A stretch of 38,410 nucleotides of DNA from Methanomassiliicoccus sp. UBA345 (GCA_002504525.1 DATD01000009.1:1-38410); one strand, 5' to 3'. Numbered from the stretch's first letter, positions 7,203 to 15,834 are shown. The notes: generated by a model from the letters alone, not told the origin. Translations and numbers: made by a program.

Positions 7203-8302
7203 AGGAGCGGCTCCACCAGCTCCACCAGGTCGCATATCTCGACCTTGCTGCCGATCTTCTCGCCGCCGGTGCGGAGGTTGGTCACGCAGAACGGGCAGCA
7301 GGTCACCAGCACTTCGGCGGAGCCCGCCTGGTCCACTCGTCGTCCGGCGATCTTCTCCGACAGTTCGGGGAAGGCGGAACGTACGCCGCCCCCGCCGCCG
7401 CAGCACCGGGACTCGGCGGAGGACTTGGGCATCTCCTTGAACTCGACGCCGGGCACCTTGGCCAGCACCTGCCGGGGAGCGTTGTACACGCCGGAGTGGC
7501 GGCCCAGATGGCACGGGTCATGATAGGTGATCCTCTTTTCCAGCCTGGACATGTCCAGCTCCTTCTCGGCGAGGTACTCGGAGATGTGCTTCACCTTGAA
7601 CGGCACATTCACATGCTTCGGGTACTCCTCCTTGAACATGCGGTAGCAGCCAGCGCAGGAGAAGAGCACCTCCTCGACGCCTTGCTCCTTGATCGCATCG
7701 ACGTTGCGCTGCATCTGCTTCACGATGTCATCGTCGCTCACTCCGATGCGCGCCAGCACCGAGCCGCAGCACGTCTCGTTGAGGACCGTGTAGTCCTCTC
7801 CCAGCTTCTTCAGGATGGAGATCGTCGCCTGGGCGATCTTGGGGTTGCGGTAGGCGGAGGTGCAGCCGGCGAAATAGCCTACCCTGGCGCGGCGGGGCTT
7901 CTCTCCCAGCGCCTCCGGCACCGAACGGGTCTCGCCGTAGGGGTTCCCGTGCGCCAGCACGCTGTCCGCCACCTTGCGGTGGCGCGGCAGCATATGTCCC
8001 GCTTCCACGAGGTCCTTGCGCGCCCGCTCCACCACGTCCACGACCTTGATCTTGGACGGGCACCGCCGCTCGCAGTCCTTGCACGTGGTGCACTGGTACA
8101 GCGCCTCCACCACCGAATCGTCGGCGGGAATGTCTTTCGTCAGCAGGCCGTAGGAGAGGATGATGCGACCCCTTGCCACGCCGGTGTCCCATCCGACCCC
8201 TTCGAACGAGGGGCATACGCTCTTGCAGAACCCGCACATGGTGCAGGTCATCATGTCCTTCTTGGAGAGCTTGAGATTGGTTGCTTCGATGTAATCTGCC
8301 AT
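7199..8302 (-). CDS. HdrD/GlcF-like iron-sulfur protein with two CCG domains
   Basis: A 367-residue electron-transfer or heterodisulfide-reductase-type subunit. It has two N-terminal 4Fe-4S motifs (CTMCGFCKSVCP and CTTCKDCERRCP) and two CCG domains. The first is built from GCTS, TCCGS and SCAGC; the second from DPCHLG, RCCGGGGG and CCPFC. HdrD reduces the CoM-S-S-CoB heterodisulfide. The same architecture occurs in glycolate/lactate oxidase subunits (GlcF, LldE). The LarA-like gene ends one base before this ATG, which makes a 2-hydroxyacid role at least as likely as methanogenic HdrD. No HdrE or FAD-linked GlcD gene is in the window. Cytoplasmic or membrane-peripheral. Confidence 0.85.
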   Translation of the reverse strand: MADYIEATNLKLSKKDMMTCTMCGFCKSVCPSFEGVGWDTGVARGRIILSYGLLTKDIPADDSVVEALYQCTTCKDCERRCPSKIKVVDVVERARKDLVEAGHMLPRHRKVADSVLAHGNPYGETRSVPEALGEKPRRARVGYFAGCTSAYRNPKIAQATISILKKLGEDYTVLNETCCGSVLARIGVSDDDIVKQMQRNVDAIKEQGVEEVLFSCAGCYRMFKEEYPKHVNVPFKVKHISEYLAEKELDMSRLEKRITYHDPCHLGRHSGVYNAPRQVLAKVPGVEFKEMPKSSAESRCCGGGGGVRSAFPELSEKIAGRRVDQAGSAEVLVTCCPFCVTNLRTGGEKIGSKVEICDLVELVEPLL

Positions 8303-8303
8303 T

Positions 8304-9545
8304 TCAATCCACCCGGGGAATGGTGATGCTTCCGTCCATGCTGATCAGCACCGTTGCCGAGGGGTTTGCCCTCAGAGCGGCGTCCACCGCCTCCTGGACC
8401 GTTCCGAACGGCGTCATGTTGGCGTTGCGCAGCAGTTCTGCGTCCAGGTCGGTGACGGCGCACATGCGCGCCCACACCGCGATCTCGGCCATCTTGGCCG
8501 CCTTATGGTAACCAAGCTTGTACTCCTTGGCCAGGTTCTCCAGGACCACCTTGGGGTCCGGCGACTGCGAGAGCTGCTGCAGGAATGTGTCGTGGCCGAT
8601 GCCTTCCCGGCACTTCGACACCATGATGATCGTCCCGCCCTCCTTGAGGGCCCACTTGCCGTTGTCCAGCGCCTTCTGCGACTGGTACAGGTCAACGTCC
8701 ATGGGGTACGGGGCCACCGTAACGACCACGTCGGCCTTCTCTTTGATCTTGACTGAGAACACTTCGTTGGCATGCCTGACCGCCGCGGCGAAGGAGGCAT
8801 TGAGGTCTCCGGCATCCACGTGATATACGCCCTGATGGCGGTCCAGCACGATCTGTATGGCGAAGATCGGCTTGTCCTTGACGACCGAGAGGGCGTCCAT
8901 CATGTCCTCGTGCACGGGGTTGCCGTCCAGCGCCAAGGCCTGGGCCTCCTGCCTCATGGCCAGGCGGTGGTTCTGCTCGATCGTCCTGTACGATGCCACC
9001 CCGGGGAGGAAGCTCTTGCGCCCGCCGGTGTAGCCGGCGAAGTAGTGCGGTTCCACGCTGGTGATGATCACCAAGCGGTCGGCGTTGACGGCCATCTCGT
9101 TGACGTGCATCTCGGTGCCGTTCTTCGAGGTGCCCAATAACACACAGTTGTCCTTGCGGGCATCATGAGAATGGATGCGGCCCTTCAAGGCGTCGTACTG
9201 CTTGCCGAAGATGAAGCGATATTCCTCGTCAGTAGGCGCGCGGTGAGCTCCCGTGGCCACCAGGTAGCGGGCCTTGGTCAGGTCCATTCTCTCGGCGAGA
9301 GCGTCGAGGACCTTGCACGTCGGCGTCGGCCGGGTGCCGTCGTTGACAATGAAAACGACGTCCTTTCCTCCTTCGAGGAACTCTTCCAGGGTAGGCCCCT
9401 TCACCGGCTGCTGCAAAGCCCTTCTGATCTCTTGCCTCTCGTCCCCTACCGGGACGTCCTTGGGATACACCGTTCCGATGAAGTTCTCGTCCGGGACCTC
9501 GAGGACCTGCTCCTCGTCCTTGCCGTAAGGAATGGTAATGCGCAT
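8304..9545 (-). CDS. Nickel-pincer (LarA-type) racemase/epimerase family protein
   Basis: LarA racemises lactate, or epimerises other 2-hydroxyacids, through hydride transfer to a nickel-pincer cofactor. This 413-residue protein carries His101 in TGAHR, His167 in EPHYFAG, Lys177 in GGRKSFLPG and His193 in QNHR. All four lie at a constant offset of seven from the residues I recall for lactobacillary LarA (108, 174, 184, 200), so the cofactor lysine, the nickel ligand and both catalytic bases appear present. The start is ATG 9545; the longer open frame upstream has no family resemblance. LarB, LarC and LarE for cofactor synthesis are not in the window. The substrate is not determined. Confidence 0.87.
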   Translation of the reverse strand: MRITIPYGKDEEQVLEVPDENFIGTVYPKDVPVGDERQEIRRALQQPVKGPTLEEFLEGGKDVVFIVNDGTRPTPTCKVLDALAERMDLTKARYLVATGAHRAPTDEEYRFIFGKQYDALKGRIHSHDARKDNCVLLGTSKNGTEMHVNEMAVNADRLVIITSVEPHYFAGYTGGRKSFLPGVASYRTIEQNHRLAMRQEAQALALDGNPVHEDMMDALSVVKDKPIFAIQIVLDRHQGVYHVDAGDLNASFAAAVRHANEVFSVKIKEKADVVVTVAPYPMDVDLYQSQKALDNGKWALKEGGTIIMVSKCREGIGHDTFLQQLSQSPDPKVVLENLAKEYKLGYHKAAKMAEIAVWARMCAVTDLDAELLRNANMTPFGTVQEAVDAALRANPSATVLISMDGSITIPRVD

Positions 9546-9736
9546 CTGACCATTCGAGCTATGAGAAAACGCGTATTTAACCGTTGAACACCGGCCATCC
9601 GCCAGCCCGCTGCCCGGGAGGGAAGGGGCTGCGGTATTCGAATATCGCAGGAGATGCCTGACCGGACGGCAATGGCGGCCGTCGATCATGGACCGCGTGG
9701 AGGGCCGCTGGCCGCGGCAATAGGCGCCCAGGCAGC

Positions 9737-10297
9737 TCAGAGGGCCTGCCCTCTCACCGCCGAGGCCCTTCTCCTGAGCTCGTTCCTTACCAGCACGTAC
9801 ATGACGCTGCTGTACACCACGCTTAGAGCGGTGATGACCATGGCGATCTCGAGGAGGACCCTGAAGACGGCATTGTTGAACCACTGGAAGCTGTCCTGGA
9901 TGCCATCCGGAAGTATCAGGTACAGGTTGTCGAAGTTGAAGTGGAAATTCGTCAGGAAGTACGCGGCCACGATGATGAAGATGAGCGACCCTATGATGTC
10001 GAACAGCCTGCCCAGGTTCCTTCTGGCGGTGACCGCCCGTACCACGTTGGGAATGATGCCGAACAGAATGGAGCCGTAGAACAGGACGGCATCCAGTTCG
10101 TTGAATTCCTCTGAGAATATGTACCCTCGGCCTTGCAGGTAGAGGAGCAGGGCCACGAAGAAGATGATGAAGGCGATGGCCACCACGTTCCCTGCCCGCT
10201 CACCGGCCCTCAGGACCTCGCGGTCAGCCTCTCTCCCTACATGCCCCTCCCATGGAAGGCCCCTTGCCGCCTCAGCTCCGTTCATCCTGCATTCCAT
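9737..10297 (-). CDS. Four-helix integral membrane protein of unknown function
   Basis: A 186-residue protein with about four hydrophobic segments: residues 38-55 (VVAIAFIIFFVALLLYL), 68-88, about 98-115 and about 143-168. The N-terminus is short and charged and the C-terminus ends in a basic RNELRRR patch. I do not recognise a named family. The start may be ATG 10297 or the second ATG at 10285, which has a GCAGGA ribosome-binding-like sequence in front. It is divergent from the amino acid permease. The 190 bases between it and the larA-like gene show no further gene. Confidence 0.65.
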   Translation of the reverse strand: MECRMNGAEAARGLPWEGHVGREADREVLRAGERAGNVVAIAFIIFFVALLLYLQGRGYIFSEEFNELDAVLFYGSILFGIIPNVVRAVTARRNLGRLFDIIGSLIFIIVAAYFLTNFHFNFDNLYLILPDGIQDSFQWFNNAVFRVLLEIAMVITALSVVYSSVMYVLVRNELRRRASAVRGQAL

Positions 10298-10357
10298 ATG
10301 ACGGCCTCAGGATATCAATGATATTATTCAGGAGGCCATCGCGGGTCAAATGAAATA

Positions 10358-11671
10358 GTGAACATGCAGATACAAGCAGGGATGAAAGCCGCGAGCGGGA
10401 AGAGCAAGGACGGGCTGGAGAGGAGCATTGGCCTGTTCGGCGCCGTCGCCTACGGCGTGGGGACCATCGTCGGCGCGGGGGTGTATGCGCTCATCGGGCC
10501 GGGGGTCGCCAACGCCGGTAACGCCGTGTGGCTCGCGTTCGTCATCGCTGCCGTCATAGCGTCCTTCACCGGGCTATGCTATGCCAAGTTGTCCTCCATA
10601 TACCCGACCGCCGGAGCGGAATATGATTACGTGGGACAGGCCACCAAGAGCAAGTTCCTGGCGTTCGTGGTCGGCTGGCTGGTGATCCTGTCAGCCATAA
10701 TATCGGTGGCCGCCGTCGCCCTGGGGTTCGGCGGTTACCTCCAGGCGATCACCGGGGTGCCCGGGCCGCTGTTCGCCATCGGCCTCATCATGGTCATGTC
10801 GGCGGTCAACTTCATGGGAATCAAGGAGTCGCTCGTCGCCAACATCGTCCTGACGATCATCGAGGTGGCCGGCGTGGTCATCATAATCTTCCTGGGAGCC
10901 GGCTCGCTGGGCACTGTCGATTACCTCGAGACGCCGAACGGTCTCGACGGCATCATGGCGGCGGTGGGGGTGATATTCTTCGCGTTCATAGGCTTCGAGG
11001 GGCTGGTCAAGATCGGCGAGGAGACCAAGGACCCCGCCAGGACGATCCCTCGAGCGCTGATCCTGTCCATGATCATCTCCACCACGCTGTACGTCCTTGC
11101 CGCCCTGTCGGTGGTCAGCCTACTGCCCCATCAGGAGCTGGCCGGCTCCTCCGCGGCCCTGGCCGACGCGGCGGAGGCCGCAGGTGGCGCCCAGGTCGGC
11201 CTGGCCATGTCGATGATCGCGCTGATATCGACGGCCAATACCGTGCTCATCCTGCTGATCGCCACCTCCCGCATCGCCTACGGCATGTCGAAGCGTTCCG
11301 CCCTTCCAGTATTCCTTTCCCGGGTGCACCCCCGCGAGAAGACGCCTCACTTCGCCATCGCTGTCTCCATGGCCCTGGCCATACTGTTCTGTGCCTTCGG
11401 GGACATCAAGTTCGTGGCCAACATGGCCAACTACACCATTTTCATCGTGTTCTTGGCAGTGGACTCGGCCCTGCTTCTGCTGTGGAGGAGGAATGTCGTG
11501 AAAGGGCGGTGGTTCGTCGTGCCCGCCATACTTGGCGTCGCGAGCTCGCTGGTGATGCTGACCCAGTTCGATCTCGTGGTGACGGTCCTATCGCTCGCGG
11601 TGACGGCACTGGGGGCGCTGGCCTACCGGCTCATTTCCCCCCAGCTGAGGTCAGGCCTCGTTCGTACGTGA
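10358..11671 (+). CDS. APC-superfamily amino acid permease
   Basis: A 437-residue polytopic transporter with about twelve hydrophobic helices. The first helix carries the family-typical unwound segment GVGTIVGAGVYALIGPG, and a conserved FAFIGFEG segment lies in helix 6. It imports or exchanges amino acids or amines across the cytoplasmic membrane; the substrate is not readable. The start is uncertain. GTG 10358, ATG 10364 and ATG 10382 are all in frame, and none has a textbook ribosome-binding site. The first membrane helix begins around residue 28, so any of them leaves the transporter intact. Confidence 0.88.
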   Translation: MNMQIQAGMKAASGKSKDGLERSIGLFGAVAYGVGTIVGAGVYALIGPGVANAGNAVWLAFVIAAVIASFTGLCYAKLSSIYPTAGAEYDYVGQATKSKFLAFVVGWLVILSAIISVAAVALGFGGYLQAITGVPGPLFAIGLIMVMSAVNFMGIKESLVANIVLTIIEVAGVVIIIFLGAGSLGTVDYLETPNGLDGIMAAVGVIFFAFIGFEGLVKIGEETKDPARTIPRALILSMIISTTLYVLAALSVVSLLPHQELAGSSAALADAAEAAGGAQVGLAMSMIALISTANTVLILLIATSRIAYGMSKRSALPVFLSRVHPREKTPHFAIAVSMALAILFCAFGDIKFVANMANYTIFIVFLAVDSALLLLWRRNVVKGRWFVVPAILGVASSLVMLTQFDLVVTVLSLAVTALGALAYRLISPQLRSGLVRT

Positions 11672-11760
11672 TGTTCTGGCCACATCATCGAGGTGACGCT
11701 ACAGCCGGGCCGCGATAGGATTATCTAGAGTCCATGAAAGTAATATCACCGGGGAGAACG

Positions 11761-12309
11761 ATGAGGGACTACAACGTTCTGGTGACCTACCATCCGAATG
11801 AGAAGAAACAGGCCGAGGAAGAGGCAGCCACCGTCCTGCGGGACGCCGGTATCAGACTGGAGGACATGACGGAATCGATCGTTCCAGGGCTGCTCCACCT
11901 AAGGGTGGAGGGCGACGGCAAGGAACAGGTGAGAAGACTCCGCGAGTTTGCCGTCCGTTTTCCGGAAGTGTTCCGCGCCACCCACCGGTGGATCCCGATC
12001 GAGCAGTGGCTGAGATCGACCCAGGACGCCATGATATCCGCCGCCAGGACGTTCGGCGAGCGCATCGGCGAGGATGAGCGATGGAAGATGGAGCTGGAGA
12101 AGCGCCTGTACCCGGAGGGCAGCACGCGGGAGCTGGTGCGGATGCTCACCGATAACATCAACGCCGGTCCGGTCGACCTGCAGGACCCCCAGAAGGTGCT
12201 CTTCGTGGAGATCATCGGAGAGTACGCCGGATTCTCCCTCCTCGCTCCCGACGAGTACCTGGACATCAACGAGGCGCGGGTGGAGAGCGGGATGCAGAAG
12301 GTGTACTGA
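11761..12309 (+). CDS. THUMP-domain protein, Tan1-like
   Basis: A protein of 182 residues from ATG 11761. THUMP domains bind the acceptor region of tRNA. Stand-alone archaeal THUMP proteins resemble yeast Tan1, which assists N4-acetylation of a tRNA cytidine. Landmarks are the helix-strand pattern ending in the conserved-looking EIIGEYAGFSLLAPDEYL stretch near the C-terminus. The start at 11761 is preferred over the in-frame ATG at 11734 because GGGGAG precedes it at proper spacing, whereas nothing precedes 11734. It ends 11 bases before the convergent aconitase X gene. The acetyltransferase partner is not in the window. Confidence 0.75.
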   Translation: MRDYNVLVTYHPNEKKQAEEEAATVLRDAGIRLEDMTESIVPGLLHLRVEGDGKEQVRRLREFAVRFPEVFRATHRWIPIEQWLRSTQDAMISAARTFGERIGEDERWKMELEKRLYPEGSTRELVRMLTDNINAGPVDLQDPQKVLFVEIIGEYAGFSLLAPDEYLDINEARVESGMQKVY

Positions 12310-12320
12310 GAACACGGCCC

Positions 12321-13421
12321 TCATCGATCGGGAGCGAGTATGCGCTGCAGCGCACGATGCGCGACATATCGGGCCTTGACCCCGGACCGTCGAAGGCATG
12401 TCGCCATTCCGGGGCTGTCGCAGGCCACGCTTCGCTGACTAAGGTCGCCGATGAGCGTCAACGGGCACATGTCGGTGAACAGCCTTCCCCTGGCCTTCAG
12501 GACGGCGCTGGTTGCGGGGCACTTGTCGACGCAAAGGCGCGAGGTGAAGAACCACGCCTCGGCATGAGGCATCCCGCATCCTTTCATCAGACGCCCCCAG
12601 CGGTTGATGTCCTGCTCGGACATGTGGGGGCATCCCATGATGACCAGGTCGGTCTCATCGTACTCGCCGGCATCGACGGCGTCCGCCCATGCCGATGACG
12701 TTAGTTCCACCTGCTCCAGGCCAGGAGGGGGTCCGTTCCGGCTCATCCTGAACAGGGGCATGCGCCCATCGTGGTTGATCGAGAACGCCAGCCGCTTGGC
12801 CTCGTCGTGGCCGGGAGCGATCCCGCAGATCAACGGGACCTCTCCTGGCACCAGTCCAGAGACGAGGAGGCCGAGCAGGGCGTGGTCGTTGCGGATGCGC
12901 TCGTTCATGGTCACGGCGACGGACGGCTTTCGGTTCTCATCGATCAGGAGCCCGCGCTCCGGGGTCGCTCCCATGATGGCCGCTGCGGCTGCGCTCTCGA
13001 AGGTCTCCTGCGCGCTGCGAACCCCCAGCACGGAGTTGGCGAACGCCCCGGCCGCCCTGCCGCCCCATGATGCCACCCCGCCCAGGGGCGGATGGTTGCC
13101 CACCAGATACGGGGCGCAGGTGCAGGTGTAGATGCGAGTGGGGCGGAGATGCTCCAGCAGCAACGCCCTCTCTTCGGCCGCCCTGTCGTTGGGCGGCCCT
13201 CCCGGGTTGGCGGTGGTGGGGACCGCGACACCGGACGCCAGATGGCCCCATGCCTCCGAACCAAGGTTCGCGCGCCAGTCGGGGATGTGGACCGAACGCA
13301 CCGGGACCATCCTGGAAGAGGAGTGCTCGTCCGCCAGGCGGCACAGCACCTCCATGGCCCATCGTTTCGGTGGTCCTTGGCGGCCGGAGAGCGCATCTTC
13401 CTGTTCGCGCTTAAGTATCAT
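12321..13421 (-). CDS. Aconitase X large (catalytic) subunit, phosphomevalonate dehydratase-like
   Basis: A 366-residue AcnX catalytic domain. In archaea the AcnX large subunit with a small DUF126 subunit dehydrates 5-phosphomevalonate to trans-anhydromevalonate 5-phosphate. Other AcnX enzymes dehydrate hydroxyproline. Iron-sulfur-type signatures are visible: TCTCAPYLVGN, ANSVLG, GCPHMS and DMCPLT. The N-terminal pattern (MILKREQEDALSG, then AMEVL) matches the family. The start is ATG 13421, five bases after the methyltransferase stop, so translation is probably coupled. The small subunit gene is not adjacent. A mevalonate-type decarboxylase lies elsewhere in the window (27247-28206). The dehydratase role is family-based. 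Confidence 0.8.
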   Translation of the reverse strand: MILKREQEDALSGRQGPPKRWAMEVLCRLADEHSSSRMVPVRSVHIPDWRANLGSEAWGHLASGVAVPTTANPGGPPNDRAAEERALLLEHLRPTRIYTCTCAPYLVGNHPPLGGVASWGGRAAGAFANSVLGVRSAQETFESAAAAAIMGATPERGLLIDENRKPSVAVTMNERIRNDHALLGLLVSGLVPGEVPLICGIAPGHDEAKRLAFSINHDGRMPLFRMSRNGPPPGLEQVELTSSAWADAVDAGEYDETDLVIMGCPHMSEQDINRWGRLMKGCGMPHAEAWFFTSRLCVDKCPATSAVLKARGRLFTDMCPLTLIGDLSQRSVACDSPGMATCLRRSGVKARYVAHRALQRILAPDR

Positions 13422-13426
13422 CTGGA

Positions 13427-14086
13427 CTAGGACTTTCTGAGGACGACCTCATACAGCTTCTTGGTGAACGGCGGGGAGGGGTCCTCGAACTCCTTTACCT
13501 GCAGGACATCGTAACCGTTCGATAACCGCCTTATCGTTCCCTCGGTGAAGAAGTGAACGACGAACCCCATCGGGTTCTTCCACATGTCCTTTCCCCTCTG
13601 CTCGAACTTGCCATAGTGGGGATCGTGGTCGTTCCTTACCGAGTAGATGTTGATGCCGCCAGGCCTTAGGACCCTGCGGCATTCGTCGAGCATTTTGGCG
13701 ACCTCTTCCTCGCTGAACTCCATGGTGAAGAACATGTGCGAGTATACCGCGTCGAAGGAAGCGTCGGGGAACGGCAACGGGTTCCGGGCGTCGTGGACCT
13801 GGACGGCGACCACGCCTTCCAGACCTTTCTTTCTGGCCACATCCCTCATCTGGCAGACGCCCGACTCGGAGTAGTCGAGCGAGGTCATCTTGAAGCCGTT
13901 CCTGGCGAGGTACCAGGTGTCCCGGCCCTGGCCGCAGCCCAGCTCCAGGACTTCCCGCGACCCGTTCTCCCTCAAGGTGGGCAAAGCGCTGACCGCGAGC
14001 TCGCTGGGCCTCTCCCCGAAAAAGTCCTTGGCGTTCTGGTACGTCCTGTCCCACTGCTGCTGCTGAGTGATCTCCTGATCCGACAA
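13427..14086 (-). CDS. Class I SAM-dependent methyltransferase
   Basis: A 219-residue soluble methyltransferase with the Rossmann-like SAM fold. Motif I is VLELGCGQGRDT, the post-I acidic residue is in TSLDYSE, motif II is DASFDAVYSHMFF, and motif III is RRVLRPGGINIYSVR. The substrate is unknown. The fold resembles the small-molecule (UbiE/thiopurine-like) group. It lies between the DUF169 and aconitase X genes, all on the reverse strand with gaps of 30 and 5 bases, so it is probably in one operon with them. Confidence 0.85.
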   Translation of the reverse strand: MSDQEITQQQQWDRTYQNAKDFFGERPSELAVSALPTLRENGSREVLELGCGQGRDTWYLARNGFKMTSLDYSESGVCQMRDVARKKGLEGVVAVQVHDARNPLPFPDASFDAVYSHMFFTMEFSEEEVAKMLDECRRVLRPGGINIYSVRNDHDPHYGKFEQRGKDMWKNPMGFVVHFFTEGTIRRLSNGYDVLQVKEFEDPSPPFTKKLYEVVLRKS

Positions 14087-14116
14087 GTGAACCGTCTCCT
14101 GCGATGACCTTTTTGC

Positions 14117-14824
14117 TCAAGCCTTCTCCCTGGACTTGGGGATAGGCCCCTCCTTCATCCTCTCCACGGCGGCGACGATCTCCTTCATCTTGCTTCCTGG
14201 GACCCCGACCAGCATCTCCTCGGGCGCGATGTCGGTGGTCTTCCTGCATCCGAAGCAGCCGAGTGAGATGTTGACGTTGCCGGTCAGGTACGGTATGACG
14301 GTCGAATCGGCACAGCTGGCCTGCACCGCCCCCATGTCCACCGTCACTCTTCCTCCGATCGAGAAGGTGCTCGCCGCCGGGATGAGCCAGAACATCTGCT
14401 CCGGCGTGCCGGTGAACACCACCACGTCCGGCTTGAGTTTTGCCTTGCTGAGCGGCGCCAGAGCCGTGGCCTCCATGCTCTCCGCCTCCAACGATGGACG
14501 CTGCTCCATGGTGGCACGGGCAGCGCCCTGCTCGCCGTACATTCCCATGTTGTAATGGAACTCGCCCGAGGCTACCTTCTCCGGCACTGGGACCAGTCCC
14601 AGGGACGATGCCCCCACCGGGCAGGCCTGACGGTCCGCCTGGACCACCAGAGATTCTCCCCTTCTTGCCCTCATGATCGCCTGGCAATGTCTCAGCGGCT
14701 TTTCCGGCCGGGAGTAGCCGTCCGGCAGCGCGCCGCCCTTCTTTATGAGGGTTATGGCCACTGGCTCGAACTTCAGTCCCAACGCCTCCATCAATATCCG
14801 TGATTCATCTCCGCACACGCTCAT
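14117..14824 (-). CDS. DUF169 family protein
   Basis: A DUF169-type protein of 235 residues from ATG 14824. It has conserved-looking cysteines (HCQAI, ACPVGA, SCADS and CFGCRK) suggesting metal or cluster binding. The family is common in anaerobes and has no firmly known function. I prefer ATG 14824 over the further upstream in-frame ATGs (14875, 14989). GGTGG stands at correct spacing in front of it, the length then matches the family, and the longer version would run into the repeat-rich promoter region. It is divergent from the first corrinoid gene and probably heads the DUF169-methyltransferase-AcnX unit. Confidence 0.8.
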   Translation of the reverse strand: MSVCGDESRILMEALGLKFEPVAITLIKKGGALPDGYSRPEKPLRHCQAIMRARRGESLVVQADRQACPVGASSLGLVPVPEKVASGEFHYNMGMYGEQGAARATMEQRPSLEAESMEATALAPLSKAKLKPDVVVFTGTPEQMFWLIPAASTFSIGGRVTVDMGAVQASCADSTVIPYLTGNVNISLGCFGCRKTTDIAPEEMLVGVPGSKMKEIVAAVERMKEGPIPKSREKA

Positions 14825-14972
14825 CTGTTCCACCGTACTGCATATCGCTTCACACGCCTTAATTCCTTTGCGCATCCTGCGATTAATAACGGAATAGAGC
14901 CGGCCCCCAACTCGCTGCCGCCTTGATGACCGCCAATAATCGGATAGATTCCGTGGAGAATACTGGCAAACG

Positions 14973-15081
14973 TGGATGGATGGTATCAATCATCTATGTC
15001 AAACCAACGGCGCTGCTTCGAAGATGTGTCCAGATGAGCGGAGCATACATTAACGGGCTTGATGGATGGATAGACCATCCA
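14973..15081. promoter_or_regulatory. TGGATG/CATCCA dyads in the divergent promoter region
   Basis: TGGATG half-sites overlap at 14973-14978 and 14977-14982. A perfect dyad with 7-base arms, TGGATGG and CCATCCA around ATAGA, lies at 15063-15081, directly before the AT-rich TTAATATT (15090-15097). These repeat the half-site seen at 3032-3127 and would suit the same regulator. The region serves the DUF169 gene on one side and the corrinoid gene on the other. Confidence 0.55.
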
Positions 15082-15087
15082 CAACAA

Positions 15088-15098
15088 GGTTAATATTC
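15088..15098 (+). promoter_or_regulatory. Putative TATA box for the first corrinoid gene
   Basis: GGTTAATATTC stands immediately downstream of the 15063-15081 dyad. Initiation would be near 15120, giving a leader of about 60 bases before ATG 15181. A bound dyad would cover the BRE position. Confidence 0.4.
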
Positions 15099-15180
15099 GG
15101 AAAAGGCTCATCGGGAAGTCCGGGGGAATCAAACCGTTTGGAACACCACGACCTGAAACAGGTACGATATAGGTGGGAAC

Positions 15181-15822
15181 ATGGCTAACAAAGAAGAGAT
15201 TTTGTCCGGATTGGAAAAGGCAGTAGTAACGGGAAAGAAGGCTGAGTCGATCAGGTTCGCCAATGAGATACTTGCTCAGGGGATCAAGCCCCTCGATGCT
15301 ATCGATGCGGGCCTGATCAAGGGAATGATGGTCGTTGGTGAGAAGTACGCCGCCCATACCATCTTCCTGCCCCAGGTGCTGCTCGCCGCAGACTCCATGT
15401 ATGGCGCCCTGGACATCCTGCTGCCGCACATCCCCAGAGAGGATGCGGCCAAGAGGGTGGACATGGTCATCGGCGTCGTCGAGGGTGACGTGCACGACAT
15501 CGGCAAGAACATCGTCAAGACCATGTTCACCGCGGCGGGCTTCAACGTCCACGACCTTGGAAAGGACCTTCCGCCCGAGGAGTTCGTTAACGCCAGCAAG
15601 GCCAACAACGCCCAGGTGGTCGCCATGAGCACTCTCATGACCCCGACCATGGACAGTATGAAGGCGTCGGTGGACGCGCTTGTCGAAGAGGGTGTCAGGT
15701 CCCAGGTGAAGATCATCATCGGCGGCGCCCCGACCTCGCAGGAGTTCGCTGAGGAGATCGGAGCGGACATGCACGCTGTGAACGCCCAGGATGCGGTCGC
15801 CAAGGTAAAGGCGGCGCTGTGA
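15181..15822 (+). CDS. Methyltransferase corrinoid protein 1 (MtbC/MttC-like)
   Basis: A 213-residue methyl-carrying corrinoid protein. A helical cap domain (about 1-88) precedes a Rossmann-like cobalamin domain. The cobalt-ligand motif D-x-H-x2-G is D103-H105-G108 in GDVHDIGKN, followed by S150-x-L152 (MSTL) and the GG of IIIGGAP (181-182), so base-off/His-on binding is expected. In methylotrophic methanogenesis such proteins accept a methyl group from a substrate and hand it to a CoM methyltransferase. The URO-D-family methyltransferase follows after 12 bases. Its 3' half is almost copied in the second corrinoid gene. The substrate is unknown; no MtbB, MttB or MtaB partner is present. Confidence 0.92.
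   Translation: MANKEEILSGLEKAVVTGKKAESIRFANEILAQGIKPLDAIDAGLIKGMMVVGEKYAAHTIFLPQVLLAADSMYGALDILLPHIPREDAAKRVDMVIGVVEGDVHDIGKNIVKTMFTAAGFNVHDLGKDLPPEEFVNASKANNAQVVAMSTLMTPTMDSMKASVDALVEEGVRSQVKIIIGGAPTSQEFAEEIGADMHAVNAQDAVAKVKAAL
15301..15335 (+). repeat. 35-bp segment identical between the two corrinoid genes (copy 1)
   Basis: This segment is identical to 17216-17250. It encodes residues 41-52 (IDAGLIKGMMVV) in both proteins. It belongs to the mosaic of identical and diverged patches shared by the two genes. Confidence 0.9.
15466..15555 (+). repeat. 90-bp segment identical between the two corrinoid genes (copy 1)
   Basis: All 90 bases match 17381-17470, including third codon positions. The segment covers the cobalt-ligand motif. 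Confidence 0.92.
15613..15804 (+). repeat. 192-bp segment identical between the two corrinoid genes (copy 1)
   Basis: All 192 bases match 17528-17719, including synonymous positions, while flanking DNA differs. The segment encodes most of the second half of the cobalamin domain. Confidence 0.93.
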
Positions 15823-15834
15823 GGAGGGACGAAT

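Noticed and set aside
6105..7523. 472-codon plus frame opposite folP and the hdrD-like gene
   Set aside because: Composition is typical of an antisense shadow and it shows no domain; the reverse strand has DHPS and CCG motifs.
9546..9736. 190-base gap between the larA-like and membrane-protein genes checked for a tRNA or small RNA
   Set aside because: No cloverleaf, T-loop consensus or strong hairpin with a T tract was seen.
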